Source: Palsa-504 sp963806335 (GTDB taxonomy: Bacteria > Actinomycetota > Actinomycetes > Streptosporangiales > Streptosporangiaceae). Taken from it: a DNA stretch of 64,000 nt. The notes under the pieces are model-generated. The model made no database searches. It saw nothing but the letters and a program-made list of their open reading frames with translations, and had not been told where the DNA came from. Shown one piece after another: positions 29,176 through 38,223 of the stretch; position 1 is the first letter of the stretch, and each line of letters opens with the position of its first letter. The DNA lies in NCBI GenBank assembly GCA_963806335.1, contig CAWDXO010000010.1, positions 248,001 through 312,000 on the forward strand. Direction: 5' to 3'. The position numbers and the translations under genes are program-made.

Positions 29176-29481
29176 GCCGTTCTGGCGTTGGCGGGATTCC
29201 CGGCCTGGCCGACTGTGGACGTGCTGTACGGGGTGATCCGTGCGGGTCTTGTGAACGTTTACGGGCCCGGATGGCCTGCATGATGGGTGTCCAGGGTCAG
29301 GAGGTCCGCCGGCCTTGTCGCCTATACCGCTGGTGGTCCCGGGGCGCTTTCAGTCCGGTGTTGCGGGCAGCCCCGCAGCGGACCGGCAACCGCACGGCGT
29401 TGGCCCGGACAGCCGGCAGACGGCCGGTGGCCAACTCCGGGAGCGAATTCACTTGATCTGGCTGTACGTTTGTTTAATTAT
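29176..29481. other. Intergenic region upstream of the TetR-ABC operon
   Basis: About 300 bases. An open frame upstream of ATG 29482 exists but has no family likeness. The last 30 bases are AT-rich (GTTTGTTTAATTATATGAAC, an imperfect palindrome) and probably contain promoter and operator of the TetR gene. Confidence 0.45.
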
Positions 29482-30150
29482 ATGAACATGAGTTCAGACC
29501 CGGCAGACCTGACGGCAGTGGCGGCGATCCGGATCGCGGCGATGGGGCTGTTCGCCGAGCGCGGTTATGCCGAGGTCACCGTCCGTCAGATCGCCTCGGC
29601 TGCCGGGGTCTCGCCCGCGCTGGTGATCCACCACTACGGCTCGAAAGAGAACCTCAGAGCTGTGCTCGAGGAACGGGTCGCGGTCTTTGTGGAGTCGATG
29701 CTGGCCGACCTGGCCCGTGTGCCTGAGGAGGGTGGCAGTACCAGTGTCGCGGCGCTGTTTGCCGACCGGCTGGAAGCCGAGCCGGGAATGGCGGGTTACG
29801 TCCGGCGGCTCCTCGCTGATGGCGGGCCGGCCGGGATCGCCTTGTTTGAGCGGCTGTACCAGGTGACGGTGGCTGGCCTGCAGGACCTGGGGCAGGCCGG
29901 GGTTATCCGGCCAAGTCGTGACGAGGCGGTCCGCAGCGCGTTTCTGCTGAGCAACGACCTGGCCATGCTGTTGCTCCGCCCGCACCTGTCACAGGTCGTC
30001 GGTATCGACCCGCTGTCACGCGATGGCCTGGTCCGCTGGTCGGCGGAGGTCGCCGACGTCTACCTGGGCGGGGTCTTCCTGCGCGGCCCCGCTGCGGCCC
30101 AAGCCGGGGAAATGCACCGCGAGGGAGATCATGGAGGTGCCGGCCGGTGA
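29482..30150 (+). CDS. TetR-family regulator of the adjacent ABC exporter
   Basis: Seen: 222 residues from ATG 29482 (ATG 29488 also possible). HTH at about 14-58 (RIAAMGLFAERGYAEVTVRQIASAAGVSPALVIHHYGSKE, in two conserved blocks), then a helical ligand-binding domain. Its stop overlaps the GTG of the ABC ATPase by 4 nt, making a three-gene operon TetR-ATPase-permease. Inference: it represses its own operon until the exported compound binds. Confidence 0.9.
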   Translation: MNMSSDPADLTAVAAIRIAAMGLFAERGYAEVTVRQIASAAGVSPALVIHHYGSKENLRAVLEERVAVFVESMLADLARVPEEGGSTSVAALFADRLEAEPGMAGYVRRLLADGGPAGIALFERLYQVTVAGLQDLGQAGVIRPSRDEAVRSAFLLSNDLAMLLLRPHLSQVVGIDPLSRDGLVRWSAEVADVYLGGVFLRGPAAAQAGEMHREGDHGGAGR

Positions 30151-31061
30151 CAAGCGCCATCGAGACGTTCGGGCTGACAAAGCGGTACGGCAGCATCACC
30201 GCGGTGCGGAACCTCAATCTCCGGATTGGGCGCGGGCAGGTTTTCGGCTTTCTCGGGCCCAACGGCGCAGGCAAGTCGACCACCATCCGGATGCTCTTGG
30301 CGCTGCAGCGGCCAACCAGAGGCCATGCCACCTTGCTGGGGCTCGATGCCCAGGCCAGCAGCGTCGAGGCCCATCGCCGCACCGGCTACCTGCCCGGCGA
30401 TCTTGAGCTCTTCCCTCGGCTGACCGGCCAGCAGCACATCGCCTGGTTCCTGGGTGCGCGCGGTATCCACGACGACTCCCTGGCCAGACGACTGATCGAC
30501 CGGTTCCAGGTGGTGGCCGACCGTCCGGTCCGCCAGCTGTCCAAGGGCAACCGGCAGAAGATCGGCCTGGTCCTGGCCTTCATGCACCGGCCCGAACTGC
30601 TGGTGCTCGATGAGCCGACCTCCGGCCTCGACCCCCTCATGCAGCACGAGTTCGCGAGCCTCCTGCGCGAGACGGCCGATGAGGGCCGGACTGTCTTCCT
30701 CTCCTCGCACGAGCTGAACGAGGTGCAGCGCAGCGCCGACCGGATCGGGATCGTCAAGGCAGGCAGGCTGGTCGCCGAAGACACCGTCGAGGGGCTCCGG
30801 CGGGCGGCACCACAGAAGATGGAGGTGCGCTTCCGGCAGCCGGTCGACCCGGCTGCTCTGCAGGCTCTAGCGGGTGTCACGGTCACCGCCTCACAGGGCC
30901 GGCGCCTGACGCTCGACGTGACCGGCGAGATCGGGCCGGTTCTTAACGTCATCGCCAGCCATGACCCCGTCGACCTGATAGCGCGGCCCGCCGACCTCGA
31001 CGAACTGTTCCTCGACTTCTACCGCCAGTCGCCGGAGAGTGAGGTGCCGGATGCTGGCTGA
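30147..31061 (+). CDS. ABC transporter ATP-binding protein
   Basis: Seen: 304 residues; Walker A GPNGAGKSTTIRMLL, signature QLSKGNRQKIGLV, Walker B LLVLDEPTSGLDPL, H-loop SSHELNEVQ. The C-terminal about 80 residues form the beta-rich tail seen in drug-export ATPases of the DrrA/YhaQ type. Coupled by overlap to TetR upstream and by 11 bp to the permease downstream. Confidence 0.92.
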   Translation: MTSAIETFGLTKRYGSITAVRNLNLRIGRGQVFGFLGPNGAGKSTTIRMLLALQRPTRGHATLLGLDAQASSVEAHRRTGYLPGDLELFPRLTGQQHIAWFLGARGIHDDSLARRLIDRFQVVADRPVRQLSKGNRQKIGLVLAFMHRPELLVLDEPTSGLDPLMQHEFASLLRETADEGRTVFLSSHELNEVQRSADRIGIVKAGRLVAEDTVEGLRRAAPQKMEVRFRQPVDPAALQALAGVTVTASQGRRLTLDVTGEIGPVLNVIASHDPVDLIARPADLDELFLDFYRQSPESEVPDAG

Positions 31062-31833
31062 CATCACTCGCCTGGACCTGCGGCTGCGCCGGCGGAGCAC
31101 GATCTGGTACGCGGCCGGGATGGCCCTTTACGCACTCGTTGTCGTGGTGCTCTATCCCTCGTTCAAGCACCAGACGTCGCTTAACAGCCTGAGCGGCTCG
31201 GCTGCGGCGGCCTTGTTCGGCATCACCGGGCCGCTCACCTCACCCGATGGCTGGCTTAACGCCAATATCTACAGCAACTTCTTCCCGCTGATCATGCTGC
31301 TGCTGACCATCGGCTACGGTGCGGCTGCGCTGGCCGGGCAGGACGAGGACGGCACGCTGGCATTGATCACGGCACTGCCAGCCCGGCGGCGGGCTATTGT
31401 TCTCCAGAAAGTCGCAGCAATGGCCGTGCAGGCGCTGCTGCTCTCTGCCGCGGTGGCCATCTGCGTCCTGATAGGGCGTGGCTTCCAGCTGAACATCGGC
31501 CCGGCTAGCACGATCGCTGTCTCAGCCGCGTTGTTGATCATGGGTCTTGACTTCGGTCTGGTGACCATGACCGTCGGGGCGCTCACAGGCCGACGGGGAA
31601 CAGCTCTCGGCATCGGTGCGGGCCTGGCTGCCGTCTCGTATCTGGTCAGCTCGCTTGCGTCGGCGCTCTCTGCCATCCGGCCCGGCCGGTACTTCTCACT
31701 CTTCTACTGGTCGGTCGGAAATGACCAGATCAGCCGAGGGGTCAGCATGGCCGACTTCACGGTCTTGATCGTGGTCGGTCTCGCTGCCCTCATGGCTGCT
31801 GTCCTCGCCTTCCGCCGTGCTGATCTGAACTAA
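31051..31833 (+). CDS. ABC-2-type transporter permease
   Basis: Seen: 260 residues from ATG 31051, with about six membrane spans (TIWYAAGMALYALVVVVLY; FFPLIMLLLTIGYGAAALAG; MAVQALLLSAAVAICVLIG; STIAVSAALLIMGLDFGLV; GIGAGLAAVSYLVSSLASAL; FTVLIVVGLAALMAAVLAF). It contains the EDGTLALITALPARRRAIVLQK loop typical of ABC-2 permeases next to the second span. Forms the exporter with the ATPase at 30147; the substrate is unknown but probably toxic, given TetR control. Confidence 0.9.
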   Translation: MLADITRLDLRLRRRSTIWYAAGMALYALVVVVLYPSFKHQTSLNSLSGSAAAALFGITGPLTSPDGWLNANIYSNFFPLIMLLLTIGYGAAALAGQDEDGTLALITALPARRRAIVLQKVAAMAVQALLLSAAVAICVLIGRGFQLNIGPASTIAVSAALLIMGLDFGLVTMTVGALTGRRGTALGIGAGLAAVSYLVSSLASALSAIRPGRYFSLFYWSVGNDQISRGVSMADFTVLIVVGLAALMAAVLAFRRADLN

Positions 31834-31889
31834 CGTGTACCGCTCCAAAAAGTCGCGACCGGTCTGACCTGAGGGTTTCGGTGAGTCGC

Positions 31890-32104
31890 CTACGCGGCGC
31901 GGTGGTACTCGTTGATCACGCCGCCGAGGATCTTCCGGCGCTGCACCGGCGCGTCCAGCGGTATGACGGCCGACTCGTCATGATCGGTGGCCGCTGCTGC
32001 CGGGACTGGTGCGGCCGGTGCCCGTTATAGTGCCCCGCATAGGCTCGCAGGATCGCCCGCAGGTGCGCTTCGCCGTAGATCAGCATCCGGTCGGTTGTCG
32101 GCAC
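31890..32104 (-). pseudogene. Integrase-core transposase C-terminal remnant (IS481/IS3-like)
   Basis: Seen: TDRMLIYGEAHLRAILRAYAGHYNGHRPHQSRQQRPP, the catalytic-Glu to C-terminal part of an rve transposase, breaks frame and ends as IPLDAPVQRRKILGGVINEYHRAA*. Only the last about 70 residues remain. Confidence 0.72.
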
Positions 32105-32600
32105 TCACGGAACGGTCCAGGCCAGACGCGAAATCCCGAAAATGGGATTCCCGTTCGTCCTCTACGCTTTCATGCGGTCCAGGGCCAAGCGCAAGCCGTT
32201 CCTCTGCCCAGAATGCGGAGAGGCGGTCCAGGCCAACTGAGCCGTACAGCCAACCTGGCAGCACCAATGCGCGTCCGACCCGGCCGAGAGCGCTGGGGCC
32301 TTCCTGGATGAAATGGATGCCAGGCACCGTCACCTCGGCCTGATCTGGCCAGGCGCGGCAGAAGCCCGGACGGCGTCGCAGGTCGCCGCGGTCCTGCACA
32401 GCCCCGGCAGGCTGTTATATCTCAGACGGGGCTACCGGCACGCCGCAGCGGACCCCGAGCCGATCGAAGTCAGCGTCCCGATCGCGCATACACGGGGCGT
32501 TCTGCTTGCCCAGCTCCGGAATCAGGAGGTAGCCCCGGCCGCGGTGACACGCTCAGCCGGCTTGGCCAGGCAGAGCGGCCCGGTATTGGCGGCGCTGGCC
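32105..32600. other. Gap with one possible 32-residue ORF
   Basis: ATG 32142 to TGA 32240 encodes MGFPFVLYAFMRSRAK-type start and a CPECG motif, but no ribosome site precedes it. A second plus frame from 32313 (MDARHRHLGLIWPGAAEARTA) looks protein-like until it enters the antisense of the channel gene. Neither is called. Confidence 0.35.
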
Positions 32601-33659
32601 TCAGGCGGGAGGCCGCTGCGGCGGGCCGGTCTCGGCGGCGAGGGCCCGCAGGGCCGCCACCTGGCTGCTGTCGCCGATCACGATGAGGATCTCCCCGCCT
32701 GCGATCGGTGCCGTGGGCGGCGGGTTGGTGCGGAATTCCCGGTCCGGGTGGCGCATGGCCAGCACCAGGGTCCCGGTCCGGTCGTGGATCCGGGCGCTGC
32801 GCAGCGTCTGCCCGGCCAGCGGTGATCCGGCCGGCACCTCCACCTCCTCTAGGCGGAACTCCAGGCTCCCGTCGTGCATGATCACGTCGAGGAACTCGGC
32901 CACGTGCGGCTGGAAGGCCAGGGCGGCGATGCGGGCCCCGCCCAGATCCTGCGGGTTCACCACCCGGTCAGCCCCGGCCTGGACCAGCTTGCCCACCGCC
33001 GCCTCGCTGGCCGCACGGGAGACGATGAACAGGCCCGGGGCCATCGACCGCGCCGTCAGCGTGACGTAGAGGTTGTCGGCGTCGGTGTTGAGCGCTGTGA
33101 CGAGCACCCGGGCCCGGTCGATGCCCGCAGCCCGCAGCACCTCCTCGCTGGTGGCATCCCCGTGCACGTACGGCCCACTGACAGTGCCGATCCGCTCGGC
33201 GGAGGCGTCCACCACCACCATGTCCGCCCCGCCCGCCCGCCGGGCGATGGCCTGCCCGACCCGGCCCCAGCCGCACAAGATCATGTGCCCGCGCATGGCG
33301 CCGATCCGCCGTTCCATCCTGCGCCTCCCGAAGGTGCCGTCCAGGTACCCCTCGACCAGGGTGTCGATGCCCACGCCGAAGGTATAGGCGGCCGTGGCGA
33401 CCCCGACGAAGATCAGCACGATCGTGAACACCTTCTCGCCGGAACCGAACGGCCGGGCCTCGCCGAAACCGACCGTGCTCACCGTGATGACCGTCTGGAA
33501 CAGGGCATCGAGCAAGCTCAAGCCGAAGCCGAGATAACCGATCGTCCCGGCCACCAGGACCAGCAGCAGCCCGGTCAGCCCGGTAAGCAACCTCCGCCGC
33601 CCTTCCAGCCAGGGCGGGCCCGGCCGCCGGGACGGGGGCGATGTCGGCATGATACGCAT
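32601..33659 (-). CDS. Two-TM potassium channel with TrkA-type NAD-binding regulatory domain
   Basis: Seen: 352 residues. Helix 1 (about 24-44), pore with selectivity filter T62-V63-G64-F65-G66, helix 2 (FTIVLIFVGVATAAYTFGVG), then an RCK N-domain with GxGxxG in LCGWGRVGQAIARR and a C-domain (VEVPAGSPLAGQTLRSARI). GFG instead of GYG is common in prokaryotic K+ channels. It would form a tetramer in the membrane and open on binding NAD(H), nucleotide or Ca2+. It stands alone on this strand. Confidence 0.92.
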   Translation of the reverse strand: MRIMPTSPPSRRPGPPWLEGRRRLLTGLTGLLLVLVAGTIGYLGFGLSLLDALFQTVITVSTVGFGEARPFGSGEKVFTIVLIFVGVATAAYTFGVGIDTLVEGYLDGTFGRRRMERRIGAMRGHMILCGWGRVGQAIARRAGGADMVVVDASAERIGTVSGPYVHGDATSEEVLRAAGIDRARVLVTALNTDADNLYVTLTARSMAPGLFIVSRAASEAAVGKLVQAGADRVVNPQDLGGARIAALAFQPHVAEFLDVIMHDGSLEFRLEEVEVPAGSPLAGQTLRSARIHDRTGTLVLAMRHPDREFRTNPPPTAPIAGGEILIVIGDSSQVAALRALAAETGPPQRPPA

Positions 33660-34003
33660 TGTGCCCGGGTGCCGGCCCCGGAAGCCAGTTCACCTGCCGG
33701 CAGCGGCTCGCCGCCAAGGTTGGCGAACCACCCGGACACGGGAGTGGTGGCAGCGGGAGAAACCCTTGCCTGATGGGACTCCCGGCGAAGAGGCGTGAGA
33801 GCAGGTGTTCTCATATGAGGGAATCGCCCGAGCGGCGTGCTAGGCCGGCCGCGGCTCCAGCAACGATAAGGGCCACTACCATCAAGTCGGCTCGGCACCG
33901 GAGACCATGGTCGCCGGAATAAGTGACGTGTGGCCCTGTGCGCTGCGCTGATACGAGGCGAGCCTGGTAACCGGCTCTTGACCTCGCGAGAGGAGCACGG
34001 CGA

Positions 34004-34641
34004 GATGGGCGGAATGATGGGAACCGCAGCCACGGTGGGAGCCCGGATTTCCCCGTGGGATCGTGCTGGGCGTTGCCCTGCTGGTGACCGGCAGCGTTGT
34101 GGCCGCGCGAGCCCTGACCACTCGCCGCGATGTCCTCACCGGCCACCCGCTCGCGTCCAAGCTGTGGGGACCCTTGATCGGGCCGGTCGTCAGCCTGCTG
34201 AGCTTCGTCTGCTCGATCGGCAACATCCCCCTCGCCGCGGTGCTGTGGAACGCCGGCATCAGCTTCGGCGGCGTCGTCGCGTTCATCTTCGCCGACCTGA
34301 TCATCGTGCCCATCCTGGTGATCTACCGGAAGTACTACGGCACCAAGATGATGCTGTTCATCCTGGCCACCTTCTACGCCACCATGGCCGCCGCCGGGTA
34401 CCTTACCGAGCTGATCTTCGGCGGCCTCGGCCTCATCCCGGCCGGGCGGCACGCCACGGTGACCGAGGCCTCCGTCCAGTGGAACTACACCACCGTCCTG
34501 AACATCATCTTCCTGATCCTCGCCGCCGCGCTGTGCTACCGGTTCACCCGGACCGGCGGCATCCCCATGCTCAAGATGATGGGCGGCCAGCCCGGCACCA
34601 CGGGCGACCACCACGATCATCATGCCCACACCGGGCACTGA
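34004..34641 (+). pseudogene. YraQ/DUF318-type permease, C-terminal half only, frameshifted near 34055, His-rich tail
   Basis: Seen: a GAGAGGAG site precedes ATG 34004 (MGGMMGTAATVGARISP). One base later the frame reads IVLGVALLVTGSVVAARAL and the permease signature WGPLIGPVVSLLSFVCSIGNIPLAAVLWNAGISFGG (in two blocks), with four to five membrane spans. The tail GDHHDHHAHTGH can bind metal. Full YraQ-type permeases have about 330 residues and two such halves; only one is here. Relatives move arsenite or other ions, but the substrate here is unknown. Confidence 0.6.
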
Positions 34642-34779
34642 CCGCCAAGCTCCGGACGCCGCGCCAGCCCCAGCCGTCAAGCCTGCCGCCAGCGACCTCG
34701 CATCACCATCAGGTGCCGTCAGGGCGGCCACGGCAACGGCCAGCTACAGCCAGCCAGGAACCGAACGTCAAAGCAGTCA

Positions 34780-34955
34780 TCAACCGCCGATGCGGCTCGC
34801 GAGCTTGCCCTGGCCCGGGCCGGACAGCTCGCCCACCACGCCGCGCCGGCCGGCGATGGCCATCAGCAGCGCCTCGCATGTGGCCCGCACTTCCGGCCCT
34901 GTACCCGCGGAGAAGCCGATGTCTGTGGCGACCACCCGGACAGCCCGGATGCGCC
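34780..34955 (-). pseudogene. Mycothiol-dependent maleylpyruvate-isomerase-family C-terminal fragment
   Basis: Seen: the reverse strand reads RAVRVVATDIGFSAGTGPEV, then ATCEALLMAIAGRRGVVGEL and SGPGQGKLASRIGG*, the C-terminal domain of the TIGR03083/mycothiol-dependent family. Upstream the same frame meets a stop, and the DinB-like N-domain is absent. It is a short remnant in an otherwise gene-free 500-bp gap (34642-35154). Confidence 0.5.
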
Positions 34956-35154
34956 ACAATCAGCTGCCGAATGTCCGCAGCAGCCAGGCTAACGGCGGCC
35001 GGGATCACGTAGCCACGCCGCATCACAGCACGCTGCTGTAGTACCGAAAGCCACAGGACGCGTAAACCGTAACTAATTGGCCATTTCGGTTGAGCCTGGC
35101 TATTTCAAGTGCTCTGCTTTCCAGATGACGGCAGCGCCATGAGCCGCCGGGGGG

Positions 35155-36276
35155 GTGGTAGGTGTGGGCGGGGAAGATCACGATCCGGCGCCATCCCGTA
35201 ATGTCCTGCTGAATGCCGGGGCCCTGACGAGGCAGGCCGGGCCCGTGCGGAGACCGGCCGGGCAGGCGGAGCCGTCGTGGGGCCGGGTGCTGGTCAGCAC
35301 TGTCAAGCTGGCGGTGTCGCGGTGGCTGCGGGCGGCCGGCCTGAGGCGGCGGCGCGCGAGCGGTTCCCGGCCCTGGCATACCGGTCGGCGCTGGCGCTTC
35401 GCCACCCTCGTCCTGGCCCTGGCGGGTGCCGCGATGATCGTCCTGTGGGTTACCGGCGGCCTGGCCGGCACCTCTCCCCGGGCCGCGCGGGTGCCGGCGG
35501 CCGGCGCTGGCCCGCAATCGCTGGCGGCCGGGGTGCAGGCCCAGGCGGCCGCCTGGATCGCCGGCCAGGTGAGCGGCGACGCGATCGTCGCGTGCGATCC
35601 CGGCATGTGCGCGGCGCTGCAGGAGCAGGGCGTCGCCGCGGGCCGCCTGATGCCGCTGCGGTCGGCGGCGGCCAGCCCGCCCGGCGCCGGCGTGCTGGCG
35701 ATCTCCCCGGCGGCCGGCGGGCAGCTGGCCGGCCAGTACGCGCCCGCGCTGATCGCAAGCTTCGGTTCGGGCGGAAACCGGGTCGAGGTCCGGGCGGTCG
35801 AGCCCGGCGGGGCGTCCGCCTACCGCGCCGCGCTGCGGGCCGACCTCGCCGCGCGCAGGGCCGCGGGATCCCAGCTGCTCCGGAACTCGCACATCCGGTT
35901 CACCGGGCCAGGCGCCGCGCAGCTGCGGGCAGGCGGTGTGGACGCCCGCCTGCTGGCCACGCTGGCCGCGCTGGCGTCCCAGTACGCGTTCCGGGTGACC
36001 GGGTTCGGCGATGCCTCTCCCGGCGCTCCGGTGCTGTTCCGCGAGGTAAGCATTACCGGCGTCGGCCGCGGACTGGCGGCTGCCCTGGCGATGATACGCG
36101 CGCAGAACCCGCCGTACCTGCCCGCTCACGCCGCCGCCGTCGGCCAGACCGGGCTGAGCATCGAGTTCGCCGCGCCCAGCCCGCTGGGGCTGCTCTCGCC
36201 GGTCCTTGACGCTGACTCGCCGCGCCCGGCCTCGGCCGACGGCGCATTTCCTCTGGGGTGGGCACTATTCAGATGA
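35155..36276 (+). CDS. Membrane-anchored extracytoplasmic protein of unknown function, partner of the DUF4397 protein
   Basis: Seen: 373 residues; GTG start after a GGGGG site. A basic cytoplasmic N-terminus (about 1-80), one membrane helix (TLVLALAGAAMIVLWVTGGLAG), then an Ala/Gly-rich outer domain with VACDPGMCAALQEQGVAAG and NSHIRFTGPGAAQLRAGGVDAR (VDxRLLATLAALA). No known enzyme motif. It ends 13 bp before the DUF4397 gene, so the two are an operon and probably a surface complex. I do not recognise the family by name. Confidence 0.78.
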   Translation: MVGVGGEDHDPAPSRNVLLNAGALTRQAGPVRRPAGQAEPSWGRVLVSTVKLAVSRWLRAAGLRRRRASGSRPWHTGRRWRFATLVLALAGAAMIVLWVTGGLAGTSPRAARVPAAGAGPQSLAAGVQAQAAAWIAGQVSGDAIVACDPGMCAALQEQGVAAGRLMPLRSAAASPPGAGVLAISPAAGGQLAGQYAPALIASFGSGGNRVEVRAVEPGGASAYRAALRADLAARRAAGSQLLRNSHIRFTGPGAAQLRAGGVDARLLATLAALASQYAFRVTGFGDASPGAPVLFREVSITGVGRGLAAALAMIRAQNPPYLPAHAAAVGQTGLSIEFAAPSPLGLLSPVLDADSPRPASADGAFPLGWALFR

Positions 36277-36289
36277 GAGGTAAGTAACC

Positions 36290-37138
36290 ATGCGACTGCT
36301 CCGGCGTCTGGCCCGGCTGGCGATGATCATAACCCTGCTCGGGAGCACGGCTGCCCTGGTGGCGGCCATATCACCTGCCGCGTCTGCGGCACCTGCGGCC
36401 GGGCCGGAGGGATGGATCCGGATCGCCCATCTGTCTCCTGAGGCGCCGGCCATGGACATGTACCTGTATCCGTTCGGCAATCCCGGGCAGCCCTTCGTGC
36501 TGAGGGATGTCAGCTACGGCGCCGTCTCTGCCTTCATGGCGGTCAGCCCGGGCCAGTACACGGTGGCGATGCGGGGCTTCGGCGCGCCGGCCTCCAGCAA
36601 GCCCGCGCTGACCACGAGCTTCATGGTGACCGCGGGGGCGGCCTACACCCTGGCTGCCCTCGGCCCCGACCCCGGCCTGCGGACAGAGGTGCTGAAGGAC
36701 CAGATGACCACGCCGGCGGGCAAGGCCGTCGTCCGGGTCCTGCAGGCCTCGCTCAAGCAGCATCTGGTGACGGTCAGTTACGGGCCGGATGTTCTCGCGC
36801 GGCAACTTGGCTTCGGGTCCGCCACGTCGTACACGGCCGTCTCGCCGGGCGCGCAGATCGTGCAGTTCACCGCGCCGGGCGAGCACACCGCCATGCCGGT
36901 CACGCTGGCTGCCGGCAGCGTGCACACCATCGTGGTGCTTGACGACTCCTCCGGGCTGAAGGTCGACGCGGTGACCGACGCGGCCGGCAGCCGGATCATG
37001 CCGAAGGGCGCTGCCGCCGCCGGGTTCGGCGGGACCGCACCACACCCGCCCGCGAATCCCGCGCCATGGCTGGTGATAATCGCGGCCGGGGCCGTGCTGA
37101 CCGCGGCGGGCCTGGTCCGGTTGCGCCGCCCGGCATAA
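36290..37138 (+). CDS. DUF4397-domain secreted protein with C-terminal membrane anchor
   Basis: Seen: 282 residues. Signal peptide (LARLAMIITLLGSTAALVAAISPAASA), then a DUF4397 domain starting IRIAHLSPEAPAMDMYL and containing SPGQYTVAMRGFG, a second similar unit (VRVLQASLKQHLVTVSYG; TAPGEHTAMPVTL), and a C-terminal helix (WLVIIAAGAVLTAAGLV) followed by RLRRPA. Known: DUF4397 is a transthyretin-like fold found on cell surfaces with unknown role. Organised with the membrane protein at 35155. Confidence 0.88.
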   Translation: MRLLRRLARLAMIITLLGSTAALVAAISPAASAAPAAGPEGWIRIAHLSPEAPAMDMYLYPFGNPGQPFVLRDVSYGAVSAFMAVSPGQYTVAMRGFGAPASSKPALTTSFMVTAGAAYTLAALGPDPGLRTEVLKDQMTTPAGKAVVRVLQASLKQHLVTVSYGPDVLARQLGFGSATSYTAVSPGAQIVQFTAPGEHTAMPVTLAAGSVHTIVVLDDSSGLKVDAVTDAAGSRIMPKGAAAAGFGGTAPHPPANPAPWLVIIAAGAVLTAAGLVRLRRPA

Positions 37139-37266
37139 CAACACGGCGGGCGCCGCAGGCGGTGATCATCACCCACCTGGTCTTCGAGCAGGACCGCTTC
37201 GATCTGCTCGCTGACCTAGCCGGCCGGCACCTCACCCCCGCGAATAGTCCTCTGGGAACGCTGATC

Positions 37267-38122
37267 ATGCCCGCCACTGACCTTGCCCCCGGCCCCGCCG
37301 CGCCCGCCGCCCCGCCCAGCGCGCCGGCGTTCCGGCAGTTCCCCGTCGCGTGGCGGTTCTCGCTGCGCAACCAGGCCCGCAACCGGCTCGCCTGGCTGCT
37401 GCTGGCCGCGTTCGTCCCGGTCTGGTGTGAGCTGATGCTGGACATCGCCGGGCACACGCCGCTGACCTTCGAGCTGTACGCCCCGGGCGGGTTCTCACCG
37501 TCGACGGCGGGCACCTGACCCTGATCACCGCGGGCCTGAATGCGGTGACGATGATCGCCGTCTTCGCCGTCTTCGCCGCCATCAGCCGCACCCTGGCCTT
37601 CGACATGCGGCTGGTGTTCGCCGGATACTGGCAGGCCACCCCTGATTACCGCCAGGACCCTGGCCATCGCGGTAGTGGCCGCCGCGGTCGCCGCCTGCAC
37701 CTCCCTGGTGCTGCTGGCTTTCTGGCGGCCCGGCCTGGCGGGCTGGGCCGCCGTAACGGCCGCCTTCACCGTCATCGCGCTGGCCTACAGCGCCTTCGGC
37801 TTGCTGCCCGGCGTCCTGGTCCGGAGCGACCTGGAGGGCTTCCTGATCATCATGGGCAGCCTGATGGACACCTTCCGGCAGAACCCGCTCGGCAACCCGC
37901 TGGCCAGCAAGCCGGTCCTGCAATGGTTCCCGTCCTTCGGCCCCGCCCAGTTCGCCGTCGCCGGCGCATTCGGCCACACCGCCCTGCGAGATTACCTAAC
38001 CCTCGGCCTGGCCCGCAGCCTTCGCCGCCGCGGGCCTGCTCATCTTCCGGGCACGGACCCGCACCCGGACCCATCACGACCGCCGGGCAGCCGGCCCCCG
38101 GTCCGCACGGCGCATGCTATAA
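37267..38122 (+). pseudogene. ABC-type permease-like membrane protein with three frameshifts
   Basis: Seen in four consecutive pieces: MPATDLAPGP... FPVAWRFSLRNQARNRLAWLL to YAPGG; then TVDGGHLTLITAGLNAVTMIAVF to FAGYW; then LITARTLAIAVVAAAVAACTSLVLLAF to GHTALRDYLTLGLA; then WPAAFAAAGLLIFRARTRTR to TAA 38120-38122. Joins are near 37490, 37642 and 38010. Six membrane segments and the order suit an ABC-2 permease. An ATPase partner is not found next to it, apart from a doubtful tail at 37160-37260. Confidence 0.68.
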
Positions 38123-38223
38123 CGAAGCATGCGGCTGGCCGAGACGGATGCCTCGCCTCTTTCCCCGTATTTGCCGCATCATGAAGCACATCAGGCAAAC
38201 CACCCGGCTGGAGGGACTCCGCC

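Noticed and set aside
23883..29184. 14-bp match TAACCGCCGTTCTG at 23883 and 29171
   Set aside because: Expected by chance in a 64-kb GC-rich window; flanks are not related.
35023..36129. Minus-strand open frame opposite the membrane-anchored protein
   Set aside because: Antisense artefact; the sense strand has a membrane helix and an operon partner.
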